A stretch of DNA of 64,000 bases, taken from the NCBI GenBank assembly GCA_023614405.1, contig CM042696.1:338945211-339009210 (forward strand), written 5' to 3'. The position numbers and the translations under genes are program-made. Below the pieces are notes generated by a model, which worked only from the letters and a program-made list of their open reading frames with translations, did no database searches and had not been told where the DNA came from. Each line of letters starts with the position of its first letter. Positions within the stretch are counted from its first letter, which is position 1. Below are positions 24,024 to 36,399 of the stretch, in pieces. The DNA comes from Avena insularis. Lineage: Eukaryota > Streptophyta > Magnoliopsida > Poales > Poaceae.

Positions 24024-26298
24024 CTAGCAAAGTGCCCTGCGTTGCAACGGATTCAAAGAAAAATGTGCTTGTAATCTTCAAAATACACCACACAAATATA
24101 TTAAGTTTCATCTGTGTTTGGTTGTTACAATAACATATATGCTTAGTTTGAAGTTTGAACCCAGTTTTAGTCCACTGATTCTACAATGCAGGAATCCTCA
24201 CAAAAGAACAAAAAAAACCACACCATTACATCGTCAATATAATTTTTTTGAAGTTATAATAGAGAAGCCGGTTTCACTTGAATTAACTGGTCAATTTCGT
24301 TCTACTTTTTTAATAAACAAAATACTCGGACATGCTGAGACAGACTCGGTGGCGTTTCGCCCCCGTGGAGACACGTGTGGTCTGGCTCAACACGCACGAA
24401 TTCATAGAAGTCATATTCAAGAACACCGAGAATTATCTAAAAAAAATAAAGAACACTGAGAATGAGATGCATGCCGAAACCCCTAACTCGGCCCAGCTCC
24501 TTCGGACTGCGGCATTGATCGACCGTATTGACACCATCAACATCATCGTTTAAACCTCGGGAATGTATTTTGCATATTGTGTCCACGACAGTAGATGAAA
24601 TGAACCAATGGGGACCCCAATTCATGACCAAAACGGGAGCAGTTTTCAATTCCAGACTTTGAACTGAATGAACCTGAGAACTGATAGCCATATTGCAAGC
24701 GAGGGGTTTCAGATTCTCCTGTTTGTGATAAAAAAGAACAATTCCCTTATAGCACTAAATGTAAAAACAGAGATGATGTTAACGCATCTCATATCATTTC
24801 ATTCTCATCTGCATATTCATACATAGGCGCTCGGTTGCAAAGGAGAAGCAGGGAGGTGACTGGTGACAAACACGAACTTCACTTGGGGCTCAGCTTCCGT
24901 AGCACCATGCTGTTCTGCCGCTTAGAACGGCTCAAGACGATGTCGTGCATCCGTGACGCGTCCCTGCCCTTGAGGTGCGGCAGACGCCCTCCACCACCGA
25001 TGCCCTCGCCTGGCAGCCCCGCGAAGTATACGTCTGGCAGCACCCACCCGTCGGCATCATGTTGTTGCTGCTCGCTGGGCGGGTCGACGAATCGGCTCGT
25101 CCACGTCGGCACCACGGCCGGTGCCGGCGCCGCCACCTCCCGCCTGTCCGCGAACGCAGGAGAACGAACATAGGGAGGAAAGTGGCCTCCTCCCTGTCAA
25201 GCAAATTCGAACGCCGCCGCCCTCTGTACTCCGCCTCCCCATGGTCCTGTCAGGCCGCGAGTACCCGGCGCCCCACCCCGTCGACCTCACCTGCTGGTTC
25301 CGGCCTGCCGCCATCGGCCTCCATCACCTCGACGCCGTGCCTCTGCTCCGTGACTTCGTCTGTCTCCAACTGCCATTCAGGAGAGATGGAAAGGAATAGA
25401 CCGAAGGCCTCTCCCCTCTACTCCTCCTATTTGTCCTTCTCCCCCAGCCGAGCTCGAACACGGAGACAGGAGTTAGATGTGGTCGTTGCAGAGACAAGCG
25501 ACCAAGCGCGCGAGGGAGCAACGCTCGTTGGAGAGCTCACGATTTCTGCAGGACAGGGTCGATGGGAGCGCGGGGCAGCAAGTCGGTCGCAGGTCGGGGA
25601 CGCGCGCAGGCGACGCGGCGGGGGGGGAGGGTGCCGCATCGGCGCTGGTTGAGCTTGACAGGAGGCGACCTGGATGGAGGCAAGCGCGTCCGGCAGCGGA
25701 CAGAGAAGAGGCTGGTGCCTTCTGGGCTCGGGGAGACCTGCGAGCTTGCGGCCGCGGCTGGCCTAGAACGCGTAGGGGCCGACCTCGAACCGGGACAAGC
25801 TCGCGTACGAAGACGAGCACAGGGCGGTGCCGAGAGAGGCCAGCGGAGGTTGACGACCGCGAGCACCATAGTGAAGCGGCGCAACTAGGCGAGAGGCGGC
25901 GCGCGCAGGGAGATAGGAGGGAATCGAGGGGAGGCGGCGGAGATCGCGACGGGATCCCAACGTCGGGCTCGCTCGCGGGCGGGGACTGACAGGAGGGGAA
26001 GATGGTGGGCAGCGGCGCTGCGCTGGCAGCGGGGCTCACGAGCAAAGGAGGCGGCGCGCGCTGTGAGGAAGGCGATTCCCCGAGACTGGCCGGCCTCCCA
26101 TACTCTTCATCCCTGTCCCCTTCCCATCCTCTGGTTCCGCGAGACTGGCCGAGCCGTTGTGTGGAGGAAAACGACCGAGTTGTTGACTTGGCGGTGGCAG
26201 GGAAGGTTATTTTGCCAAACAGTAAGGGGTAAAATTGTCAAAAACTGGGCAGACGGAAATTTCCGTGCAAACCAACGACGTGAATCTTTTTAATAGTA
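24024..26298 (-). mobile_element. Helitron 1 (minus orientation)
   Basis: The minus strand ends with a GC-rich hairpin-like motif (CCGTTGCAACGCAGGG) followed by ACTTTGCTAG and a T, the layout of a Helitron 3' end (hairpin, then CTRR before a host T). The 5' end, near 26298, resembles that of the neighbouring Helitron: both share CTGCC, an ACAATTTTACCCC/ACGATTGTGCCCC stretch and a GCCACCG segment. No Rep/helicase is encoded, so it would be non-autonomous. A GC-rich block at 24830-26050 probably represents captured gene sequence. Termini come from pattern recognition; no empty site is available. Confidence 0.55.
24879..26045 (-). pseudogene. GC-rich probable captured gene fragment, function unknown
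   Basis: This block is markedly more GC-rich than its surroundings and lies inside a Helitron, an element class known to capture host exons. The clearest frame (25136-24879) reads as a plausible C-terminus with VVPTWTSRFVDPPSEQQQH and LKGRDASRMHDIVLSRSKRQ before its stop. Upstream frames (for example 26045-25473) are Ser/Pro/Arg-rich and may only reflect composition. No catalytic motif is recognised. It should be read as a fragment, not a working gene. Confidence 0.3.
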
Positions 26299-27440
26299 CT
26301 AACAAATTGCCCGTACGTTGCTACGGGAGTACAATCATTTATGTTATGAGATATTAGTTACTTAAGACCCCTTTGTGATAAAATTTAACAATTCATTCTA
26401 AGACATAAAAATAGATTTAGCATATAAATACAGCACCTGATTATTATCTTATAGTGTGAAGTTGACCTCTAGAAAAGCTTATTTTGCCATGCAAATAATT
26501 GAGCATTGAAGTTCTTTCGTCCTGCAGAAAATAGAGTAATAAGAGATTTGCTCAGAGAAAAAATTTCGGAGCATATTTACAAGTTAACACTATGATAATA
26601 TATAATACAAAATCATATATTCAACCAGTTCAGGGAAAAGGGATTAGCGGAATACCCTTGTTAAAAGTAAGTTTTGCTCCATTGCCGTTAGTTTGTTTTC
26701 TCTAATATAAAGTCAGACAATACAAAATCAAAATATATTCAGACACAGAAACATCACATATGGACATTCTGATCTCTAGCAGAACAAGTTCAATCCACAG
26801 AGACTATAAGGATTGACGGGATTCAGCTTTGCAAACAACAGTCTTTTAGGACTGTAAAATTTGATTTGTTCAGAGATGACTAATTTCTCCAAGAAAATAT
26901 TTTAATCATCATTCCTCATGCAGAGGAACATCCTCCAGGATTGTATATTAGTCCAAAATATGCATACTATTTATCTTATTTTCATAGTTCACCGACTGCC
27001 ATGTGCACTTCCTCACAATGTTTATACATTTTGAGGAATTAACTCACAGACGACAGGGTCAATCCACATGACACCTCCCCAAATTTCACACGAGGTACCC
27101 GCCCAAAAAATCAAATGAGATACCTTGCCTACATTATATGCAGCTCCCATCCGAAACCAGGTTTTACAGCCTTAATAGGCTTACATTTAGCAAAATCTCT
27201 GAACATAAATCATGCTCTGTTTGAACTAAAGATTGGCTTACATTTAACAGACATAAATTTATCTTCCCGCCACAATAAATCGCTCAAACACAAGTACCAG
27301 GTTTTGGATACAAAGTAAAATATCAATATTGAGTAAACCTATATAGTTCGTCCTGATGCTACTCGAACTTTGATAGTTCTCTATGTGCGCTCCATGTCAT
27401 CGACGCCATGCTCACAGGCACCCACCTTGACATCTTCCCC

Positions 27441-27445
27441 ACTCC
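27441..27445. repeat. Target-site duplication, left (ACTCC)
   Basis: It directly abuts the left LTR terminus and is identical to 35984-35988. Confidence 0.9.
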
Positions 27446-29134
27446 TGAAGGGTTTCGCAGCATAGTAAATCAAAATTTTCTACGGAAGCGAACAGAGGGA
27501 AAGCCAAGATCTAATCTAGGAGATGCAAACAACGAGAGATTGGATTAGATCTTCATACCCTTGAAGATTCGCCTGAACGCGTTTGGAACGTGGGTGATGT
27601 AGTCGTACTCGCTTCTCCTCCTCGCGATCCGATCCGATCTAGCACCACAAGTGGCGGTGCCTCCGTGAGATGCACACGTGCAGCACCTCGACGTCTCCTC
27701 CTTCCTCGGACCAGCAAGTATGGTGGAGAGATGGATTGGATCTACAGCACGACGGCGTGGTGTATATGGTGGAGAATTTCTGCTGCAGGGCTTCGCCTAC
27801 AAGCGATCGGGAGGGAGAGAGGAAGGGCAGAGGCAACTAGGTTTGGAGGAAGGTGTAAGGTGTGTGTGAGGAGGCGCACCAGCCCTCTATATATAGAGGG
27901 GGGTGCGGCCAGCCTAACCTCCTTCAAGCCTATCTCTAGTTTAAACAATTTAAACTCTCCCTTATCTAGAAATCCTATCTTATCTTATCTCTAGTTTAAG
28001 CGATTTAAACTCTCTAGGATCGGCTGGGCCCTATGGGGCCTTGTGCCTGGCCCAATGCGGCCAGGACACTCCCTCATAGGCCCATGCCCTCCCGGAAGGT
28101 GGGACCACGTTGGCCCCTTCCGAAGGTTCTAAAGCTTCAGACAATACCGATTAATCCAACAATTCGAACTCCAAAAACTGCACGCCTTATATGAATCTTA
28201 TTCTCCGGACCATTTGAACCTCTCGTGATATCCGGATCCCATCCGAGACCGAACAAAAACTCATAAACCAATTATCCAATCTATCCTAGCGTCGATACAC
28301 GTTAAGTGTGTGACCTCGAGTTCGAGAATATGCGACATGATCTTCTATCAATAATCAACAATGAGTGCAGGCACCCATATTGACTCCACACATTCATCGA
28401 TGATCATATCGGATGAACCACGATGCCAGATTCAATCAATCCCATATATATATTCCCTTCGTCTCGCGATATTTTACTTGCCGAGATTCGATCGTCGGTA
28501 TCGTCATACCTAGTTCAATCTCGTTCACGTAAATACTTTACTCGTTCCGTAATCCGATATCACTTTGTGATTAACTCCTTAACCACATGCTTGCAAGCGG
28601 TGTTGATATCGATTACCGAGTGGGCCCGAAGTATATCTCTCCGACTTGGGAGGGACAAATCCCATCTCGATACATACAACCCAATAGATACTTTCTGATC
28701 ACCTGAGAGACACCTTTATGATCACCCTCTCATAGGATGACGTTTGATGACCTCAAAGCTTTCTTCCGATACCGGGAGTTGCATTATCTCATGGTCTAAG
28801 GAATACAATATTTGACATAGGAAAAGCTTAAAGATGAACACAATGACACGATCTAATTGCTTCGCTTAGTTTGGTCTACATCCACCATATCATTCTCCCA
28901 ATGATATGATCTCATTATCAATTGACAACTCATGTCTATGGTTAGGAAACCTTAACCATCATTTATCAATGAGCTAGTCCATAGAGGCGTACTAGGGACA
29001 CGGTGTTGTTCACAAACCACACAAGTATTAATGTTTCCGCTTAATACAATTCTAGCATGGAATATAAACTTTATCATGAACAAGAATTATAATAATAACA
29101 TCTTTATTATTGCCTCTAGGGCATAATTCCAACA
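27446..29134 (-). repeat. Copia 3' LTR
   Basis: A 1689-bp LTR ending CCAACA on the plus strand. A palindromic TATA box (CTCTATATATAGAG) lies at 27885-27898. A polypurine tract, AGTGCAAGTGGGAGAC on the minus strand (29135-29150), abuts it on the internal side. Confidence 0.9.
27885..27898 (-). promoter_or_regulatory. TATA box in the Copia 3' LTR
   Basis: CTCTATATATAGAG is a self-complementary 14-mer, in GC-rich surroundings typical of the Triticeae Copia LTR promoter. The same motif lies at 34736-34749. Confidence 0.6.
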
Positions 29135-29251
29135 GTCTCCCACTTGCACTAGAGTCAATAATCTAGTTTACATTTGGCAACAATCTCACACCCATGGCAA
29201 TCGAGGTGCTGATCATGTTTTACACGTGGAAGAGGTTTAGTCAATAGATCT

Positions 29252-30852
29252 ATGACATTCGGATCTGTATGTACTTTCGATCTTCAGATCTCCATCTGCT
29301 ATAAAATCTCGGATTATATGAAACTTGCGGGTGATATGCTTGGTCGTTGGATGATATCTTGGTTCCTTAGCGAGTGCTATGGCGCCAGTGTTGTCACACA
29401 ATATCTCGATGGGTCAATGCACTTGGAACCACGCCAAGCTTCGATGATGAAGTTTCGATCCAAACTCCTTCACTTGGCGCTTCTGCGGCAGCCATGTATT
29501 CCGCTTCTCTGCAGATCCAGCGACCACGCTTTGCTTGCAGCTTCTCCACTCACAGCTCCTCTATTCAAAATATACACGTATCACATAAAGATTTAGCATC
29601 ATCCTTGTCGATTGTCGAAACTAGCATCGACGTAACCTTTTCTGACGAGTGTTCATCACCCCATAGACTAAGAACATTTCTTTAGTCCTATTTAGGTACC
29701 TTAGGATGTTCTTCACGGCTGTCCAGTGTTCCACTCCTGGATCACTTTGATATCTGCTCGTCAAACTAAGAGCATTGGACACATCCGGTCTAGTACACAG
29801 CATGGCATACATGATGGAACCTATGGCCGAGGCATAAGGCACTTTGCTCATAGCTTCCCTATCATTTACCGTAGCTGGACACTGAGCCTTGCTCAATATC
29901 TTCCCTGACAACATAGGCACTGAACCTTTCAATGCCTTATCCATTCTGAACCTTTTCAGAACTTTGTCTAGGTATGTACTCTGGCTTAAAGCTATCAGGC
30001 ATCTTTGTCTATCTCTATAGATCTTGATGCCCAATATATAAGCAGCTTCACCTAGGTCTTTCATTGAAAAACACTTGTTCAAATAACTCTTCACATCGTT
30101 AAGCATGTTGATGTCATTTCCAATAATCAATATGTCATCCACATATAGTACCAGAAACATCACCGAGCTCCCACTCACTTTCTTGTAGATGCAAGCTTCG
30201 TAGCAATTTGGAACAAATCCAAAGCTCTTGATCACTTGATCAAAACGAAGGTTCCAACTCCGAGATGCTTGCTTGATCCATAAATGGAACGCTGAAGTTT
30301 GCATACTTTATCAGCATCCTTAGGATCGACAAAACCTTCAGGTTGCATCATATACAACTCTTCATCAATGTTGCCATTGAGGAAAGCAGTCTTGACATCC
30401 ATTTGCCATATTTCATAATCATGAAACGCAGCAATTGCTAATAAAATCCGAATGGACTTAAACATCGCTACGGGAGAGAAAGTCTCATCGTAGTCAACAC
30501 CTTGAACTTGTGAAACCTTCGCAACAAGCCGTGCTTTATAGACGGTAACATTACCATCCGCGTCCGTTTTCTTCTTGAAGATCCATTTGCACTCAACGGC
30601 CTTTCGGCCGCTAGGAGGGTCCACCAAAGTCCATACTTGGTTTTCGCTCATGGATCCCAATTCGGATTTCATGGCTTCTAGCCATTTCTCAGAGTCTGGG
30701 ATCATCATCGCTTCCTCATAGTTCGTAGGTTCACATCTTCTACTAACAAGGCGGTCAAGACAGGTTGCCGTTACCACTCGGGAGGGGCACACGACCTTGT
30801 CGACTGCGACGTTCGATGGCAAAGATCGTCCAAGCTTCATGATCCTTGTCAC
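29252..30852 (-). pseudogene. Copia reverse transcriptase and RNase H (broken)
   Basis: Frame 30852-30232 holds the N-terminal RVT_2 domain (WLEAMKSEL, WIFKKK, YKARLVAK, FSPVAMFKSIR, QMDVKTAFLNG). A frameshift near 30260 passes it to frame 30304-29621, which carries the catalytic YVDD box (LYVDDILIIGND, near 30140) and the thumb. The RNase H part runs on to about 29252 in further frames: EYMAAAEA, EGVWIE and a CDN-like stretch can be found in pieces. The order and motifs are those of Ty1/copia pol. Several frameshifts make this copy inactive as read. Confidence 0.85.
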
Positions 30853-32059
30853 TAGCTTCCTCTATTGTTGGTGCAGGCGGCACTGGAACAATTTCAGGTG
30901 CTGCGCTACTCTCCAATTCAAGAGAAGGTTCAATAACCTCGTCTAGCTCTACTTTCCTCCCACTCACTTCTTTCGAGATAAACTCCTTCTCAAAAAAGGA
31001 ACCGTTCTTTGCGACAAACACTTTGCCTTCGGTTCTGTGATAGAAGGTATACCCAATAGTTTCCTTAGGGTATCCTATGAAGACGCATTTCTCCGCTTTG
31101 GGTTCGAGCTTGTCCGGCATCAACTTCTTGACGTAACCGCATCCCCAAACTTTAAGAAACGACAACTTAGGTTTAGCACCAAACCATAGTTCATACGGTG
31201 TCATCTCCACGGATTTAGATGGAGCCCTATTTAAAGTGAATGCAGCGGTTTCTAATGCATAACCCCAAAATGATAACGGCAAATCAGTAAGAGACATCAT
31301 CGATCGGACCATATCTAATAGGGTTCGATTCCGGCGTTCAGACACACCATTGCGCTGTGGTGTTCCGGGTGGCGTGAGTTGTGAAACGATTCCACTTGCT
31401 TTGAGATGCGTGAGAAAATCATAACTCAAATATTCGCCCCCATGATCGGATTGTAGAAACTTAATCTTTCTGTTACGATGGTTCTCTACTTCATTCTGAA
31501 ATTCTTTGAACTTTTCAAATGTTTCAGATTTATGTTTCATTAAATAGATATACCCATATCTACTTAAGTCATCGGTAAAAGTGAGAAAATAGCGATATCC
31601 ACCGCGCGTCGAAACACTCATCGGTCCGCATACATCGGTATGTATGATTTCCAACAAGTCCGTTGCTCGCTCCATCATACCGGAGAACGGGGTTTTGATC
31701 ATCTTGCCCATGAGGCATGGTTCGCATGTGTCAAATGATTCAAAATCAAGAGACTCCAAAAGTCCATCAGAATGGAGTTTCTTCATGCGCTTTACACCAA
31801 TATGACCTAGACGACAGTGCCACAAATAAGTAGTATTATCACTATCTACTTTGCATCTCTTAGCCTCAATGTTATGGATGTGTGTTTCATTCCTTTCGAG
31901 ATTTAGAAGAAATAAACCATTCACAATAGGTGCATGACCATAAAAGATGTTACTCATATAAATAGAACAACCATTATTCTCCGATTTAAATGAATAACCG
32001 TCTTGCAATAAACACGATCCAGAAATAATGTTCATGCTCAGCGCAGCACATAATAACAC
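30755..32059 (-). pseudogene. Copia integrase region
   Basis: The 434-codon frame contains a GAG-pre-integrase zinc site (LWHCRLGHIG followed by CEPC) and an rve-type catalytic core with Asp in HTDVCGPM, Asp in FLQSDHGGEYL and Glu in GVSERRNRTLL: the D,D-35-E triad of retroviral-type integrases that insert cDNA in the nucleus. The Copia chromodomain-free C-terminal tail follows (KVWGCGYVKKL, KCVFIGYP). The frame is continuous and all catalytic residues are visible. The end of the frame (about 30850-30755) is shifted relative to the reverse transcriptase frame that follows, so the polyprotein is broken there. Confidence 0.85.
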
Positions 32060-32274
32060 TTATTAAGGTTTAAAACTAATCCGAAGGTAAAACTAAGGAG
32101 GCGTGCCGACGGCCATCACATCAACTCTTGATCCGTTGCAACGCGCATCGTCACCTCATCCTACAAGCCATCGTCTATTCAGTAGCTCTGTTTGAGTTAC
32201 AAATATTAGCAAGCGAACGGTATCAAATACCGAACACTACAACGAGGGCTAGTAAGGAAAACATCAATAACATG
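32060..32274 (-). pseudogene. Copia protease remnant
   Basis: Only pieces of the aspartic protease are visible between gag and integrase. A segment resembling the active-site neighbourhood retains a Phe-Asp-Thr, but the glycine of the D-T/S-G motif and several following residues are missing. The region is shorter than expected and has stops in all frames. Downstream residues (LPSGLVLNL-like, then CYYV) show it is the normal protease-to-integrase linker. Confidence 0.5.
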
Positions 32275-33093
32275 TATATCAAATATACCTTTGATGGTGC
32301 CAGCCTTCTTGTCCGCTAAGTACTTCGGACAGTTGCGCTTCTAGTGACCCTTGTCCTTGCAATAGAAGCACTCAGTGTCCGGCTTAGGACCAGACCTGAG
32401 CTTCCTCTCAGCAGAGGCAACACGCTTGCCGCCGCCTTTCTTGAAGGGCTTCTTTGCACCTTTACCTTTCTTAAAGGAGGGCTTGTTGACCATCAACACA
32501 TGATTATCCTTTTTGATGTCCACCTCCGCAGCCGTCAGCTTTGCGAAGAGCTCGGTGATCGTATCAGTGGACCCAATCTGATTGTGATGAACTACAAAAC
32601 TTTTGTAGCTAGGAGTGTCAATCTTGAGCTCCTCTGGAATCTTGCAGTCCAGTTGCTCAAGGCGTTGAGTGTAGCCCGTCATCTCAATGGCATGCTCACT
32701 AACGGAACTCCCTTCCTCCATCTTGTAGTTAAAGAATTTCTTAGAGATCTCATATCTCTCAGAACGGGCTTGAGTCTGAAACATGTTTTTCAGCTCCTCG
32801 AGAATCTCAAAGGGCCCGGCGAACTCCTCAAAACGATTTTGAAGGTCCGATTCCATAGCATACAACATGGCAATCTTAATCAAATCATAATCATCCTTGC
32901 GCGACTGATAAACAGCTTTTTCATCAGCCAGCATCTATAGGGCGTCACCTAAGCGCTTTCTCAAGGACATAGTCCTTTGTCCGCCATGAGAATGATTCTC
33001 TGAATGCGGAACCATTTGGTGAAGTTAGACCCATTGTTTCTAAGCTTTTCTATCTCAGCAAAAACGTTGAAGTTGAAGTTGGACTTGGCCATG
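32275..33093 (-). pseudogene. Copia gag (frameshifted)
   Basis: The capsid/nucleocapsid polyprotein starts at ATG 33093 (MAKSNFNFNVF...), a start shared with many grass Copia gags. After about 33 codons the frame is lost near 33000-32935; the long frame 32934-32341 continues with the UBN2-like gag region (AVYQSRKDDYDL, FQTQARSERYEISKKF). A CCHC zinc knuckle (CFYCKDKGH) lies at the end. In the knuckle the Trp expected after His is a TAG stop near 32341, consistent with TGG to TAG. A Lys-rich linker (KKGKGAKKPFKKGGGK) precedes the knuckle. A functional gag is not encoded without repair. Confidence 0.8.
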
Positions 33094-34290
33094 TGATCTA
33101 CAGTATTTGCAAGTACAATTTAGACTATGTTCATGATAAATAGTTCAAATTAATCAAATTACTAGATGAACTCCCACTAAATTCAACATCCCTCAAGTTG
33201 TTTAGTGAACACGATCCAAATTCACCACACCTAATCCGATCTTCACGAGAAGAGATGTGGTTTCAATGGTGGACAACAAAGTGTCGATCATATCATTCAT
33301 ATGACTCATGCTTAACCTTTCGGTTCTTGCGTTCGAGGCCATGTCTGCATACATGCTAGGCTCGTCAAGTTAGACCCAAGTATTTCAGCGTGCAAAACTG
33401 GCTTGCACCCGTTGTATGTGGCGTAGAGTCTATAGCACCCGATCATCACGTGATGCTTGGACACGACGAACTTTCATAGCAGTGCATACTTTGGGGAGAA
33501 CACGGTTTTTATCTTGATCTTTAGTGAGGAATCATCTTATAATGCTACCGCGATCTAAGCATAATAAGATACATAAAAGGATAAACATCACATGCATATA
33601 ACTTTATGTGACATGGTATAGCCAATCTTCGCGCAATGATCTCCATCTTGTGCGTTCTGGCATGATCTCCATCACTTCACCATGATTGCCTCCACCATGA
33701 ATAGCAACTACAACTATTGCTAACTACTTAGCGATAAAGTAAAGCTATTACATGGCGTATAAGAAGTTGACTTCAGGTCATACACAATTATAAAGACAAC
33801 CATATGGCTCCTGCCATTGTGTACTCATCGACATGCAAGTCGTGAAACATTACAAAATATGATCATCGCATACAATATACACATCACATCTTAGGCCATA
33901 CCATATCACGAAAACACTCCTGCAAAAACAAGTTAGGCGCCTCTACTTTGTTGTTGCATGTTTTACGTGGCTTATGGGAGTAGATGCTAAGAACGATTCT
34001 TACCTACGGAAAGCCACAGCGGTGATATTATGGTTGCCAAACTCGGTGTTAATCCCATGACAACTATAGTGAGAGAAACCGGCATCCACCGGCCGCATGT
34101 ATGGTACAAGCCACCACGTCAAGTGCGGAGCGGTCTCATGACGGCGTCGCGTAAGGTTGGCCTGGACCGCTTCAATCTCACTATCCAGCGTCATAAGAAG
34201 AACACAAACAAGAGGCTTGCAACAGAAAACATCAACGCCCGCAACAACCATGTTGCGTTCTACTCGTGAATCACATCTACGCATAGATCT

Positions 34291-34303
34291 AGCTCGATAC
34301 CTT
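34291..34303 (-). other. Copia primer-binding site (degenerate)
   Basis: The minus strand reads AAGGTATCGAGCT right after the LTR end, one base short of the initiator Met-tRNA consensus TGGTATCAGAGC. Confidence 0.7.
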
Positions 34304-35983
34304 TGAAGGGTTTCGCAGCATAGTAAATCAAAATTTTCTACGAGCGAGAGGGAAAGCCAAGATCTAATCTAGGAGATGCAAACAACAAGAGAGATTGGAT
34401 TAGATCTTCATACCCTTGAAGATTACAAGGCATGAACGTTAAATCGGGCGTGGGTGATGTAGTCGTACTCGCTTCTCCTCGCGATCCGATCCGATCTAGC
34501 ACCACAAGTGGCGGTGCCTCCGTGAGATGCACACGCAGCACCTCGGCGTCTCCTCCTTCCTCGGACCAGCAAGTATGGTGGAGAGATGGATTGGATCTAC
34601 AACACGGCGTGGTGTATATGGTGGAGAATTTACTGCTGCAGGCTTCGCCTACAAGCGATCGGGAGGGAGAGAGGAAGGCGCAGGCAACTAGGTTTGGAGG
34701 AAGGTGTAAGGGTGTGTGTGAGAGGCGCACCAGCCCTCTATATATAGAGGGGTGCGGCCAGCCCTAACCTCTCCTTCAAGCCTATCTCTAGTTTAAACAA
34801 TTTAAACTCTCCTTATCTAGAAATCCTATCTTATCTTATCTCTAGTTTAAACGATTTAAACTCTCTAGGATCGGCTGGGCCCTATGGGGCCTTGTGCCCC
34901 TGGCCCAATGTCTGCCAGGACACTCCCTCATAGGCCCATGCCCCTCCCGGAAGGTGGGACCACGTTGGCCCCTTCCGGAAGGTTCTAAAGCTTCGGTACA
35001 ATACCGATTAATCCGAACAATTCCGAACTCCAAAACTGCGCCTTATATGAATCTTATTCTCCGGACCATTTGAACCTCTCGTGATATCCCGGATCCCATC
35101 CGAGACTCGAACAAAACTCATAAACCAATTATCCAATCTATCCTAGCGTCGATACCGTTAAGTGTGTGACCTGGGTTCGAGAATATGCGACATGATCTTC
35201 TATCAATAATCAGCGGTAAGTGCAGGCACCCATATTGACTCCACACATTCATCGATGATCATATCGGATGAACCACGATGCCAGGATTCAATCAATCCCA
35301 TATATATATTCCCTTCGTCTCGCGATATTTTACTTGCCGAGATTCGATCGGTATCGTCATACCTAGTTCAATCTCGTTCACAGCAAGTACTTTACTCGTT
35401 CAGTAATCCGATATCACTTTGTGATTAACTTCTTAACCACATGCTTGCAAGCGGTGTTGATATCGATTACGAGTGGGCCCAGTATATCTCTCCGACTTGG
35501 GAGGGACAAATTCCATCTCGATACATACAACCCAGATACTTTCCGATCACCGAGAGACACCTTTATGATCACCCTCTCATAGGATGACGTTTGATGACCT
35601 CAAGCTTTCTTCCGATACCGTGGAGTTGCATTATCTCATGGTCTAAGGAATACAATATTTGACATAGGAAAAGCTTACAAAGATGAACACAATGACACGA
35701 TCTAATTGCTTCGCTTAGTTTGGAGTGCATCCACCATATCATTCTCCCAATGATATGATCTCATTATCAATTGACAACTCATGTCTATGGTTAGGAAACC
35801 TTAACCATCATTGATCAATGAGCTAGTCCATAGAGGCGTACTAGGGACACGGTGTTGTTCACAAACCACACAAGTATTAATGTTTCCGCTTAATACAATT
35901 CTAGCATGGAATATAAACTTTATCATGAACAAGAATTATAATAATAACATCTTTATTATTGCCTCTAGGGCATAATTCCAACA
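34304..35983 (-). repeat. Copia 5' LTR
   Basis: A 1680-bp LTR paired with 27446-29134. The palindromic TATA box is at 34736-34749 and should drive transcription leftward. Differences from the 3' LTR are mostly small insertions or deletions. Confidence 0.9.
34736..34749 (-). promoter_or_regulatory. TATA box in the Copia 5' LTR
   Basis: The same 14-mer as in the 3' LTR, placed to start the genomic RNA on the minus strand. Confidence 0.6.
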
Positions 35984-35988
35984 ACTCC
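35984..35988. repeat. Target-site duplication, right (ACTCC)
   Basis: It directly abuts the right LTR terminus and is identical to 27441-27445. Confidence 0.9.
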
Positions 35989-36399
35989 CGCCAGTTGTTT
36001 CAGCCACCATCCCGCACCATGGTCTATCCTGAACACTCTAGCCAAGAGCTATGTCCCACAAACGCTTAATGGTTCTAACTACAAGGATTCTTATTAAATT
36101 AGCAGAATTTACCTTTAATCACAAATAGAACTACAAGCAGCAAAAAACAGTGAGACAAATTTACATTGGTATGAGTATGCATGAATCGATACAACATGTC
36201 CTAGAATTATTCTATGTTCCTTGGTGGCATTTGCCTCGGACTTATGCAATCTGTGGCGCTCCTTTCCTATGTCTAGAAACAGCGGCTCAACATCGGGAAG
36301 CTACGAGCAATAAGCATAAGCGCACAGCGGCAGTGCAGATAGTAGAACACGATGCCCGTCGGTGACAAGCTTGAGCAAAAAGAAAGTCGAGCAGCAGCT

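Larger units (their letters stand above)
27446..35983 (-). mobile_element. Complete Copia retrotransposon (BARE/Angela-like), 8.5 kb
   Basis: Two LTRs (27446-29134 and 34304-35983) flank an internal region with gag, integrase and reverse transcriptase in the usual Copia order, all on the minus strand. Both LTRs begin TGTTGGAATTATGCCC in element sense and end AACCCTTCA. The 5-bp target duplication ACTCC is exact (27441-27445 and 35984-35988). Frames are interrupted by frameshifts and stops, so this copy is not autonomous as read. It is inserted inside Helitron 2 and is therefore younger than it. Confidence 0.92.

Noticed and set aside
25473..26045. 190-codon Ser/Pro/Arg-rich frame
   Set aside because: Open frames exist on both strands of this GC-rich Helitron block and the peptide is low complexity; kept only as part of a possible captured fragment.
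32344..32940. 198-codon plus-strand frame
   Set aside because: Shadow of the Copia gag; no independent support.
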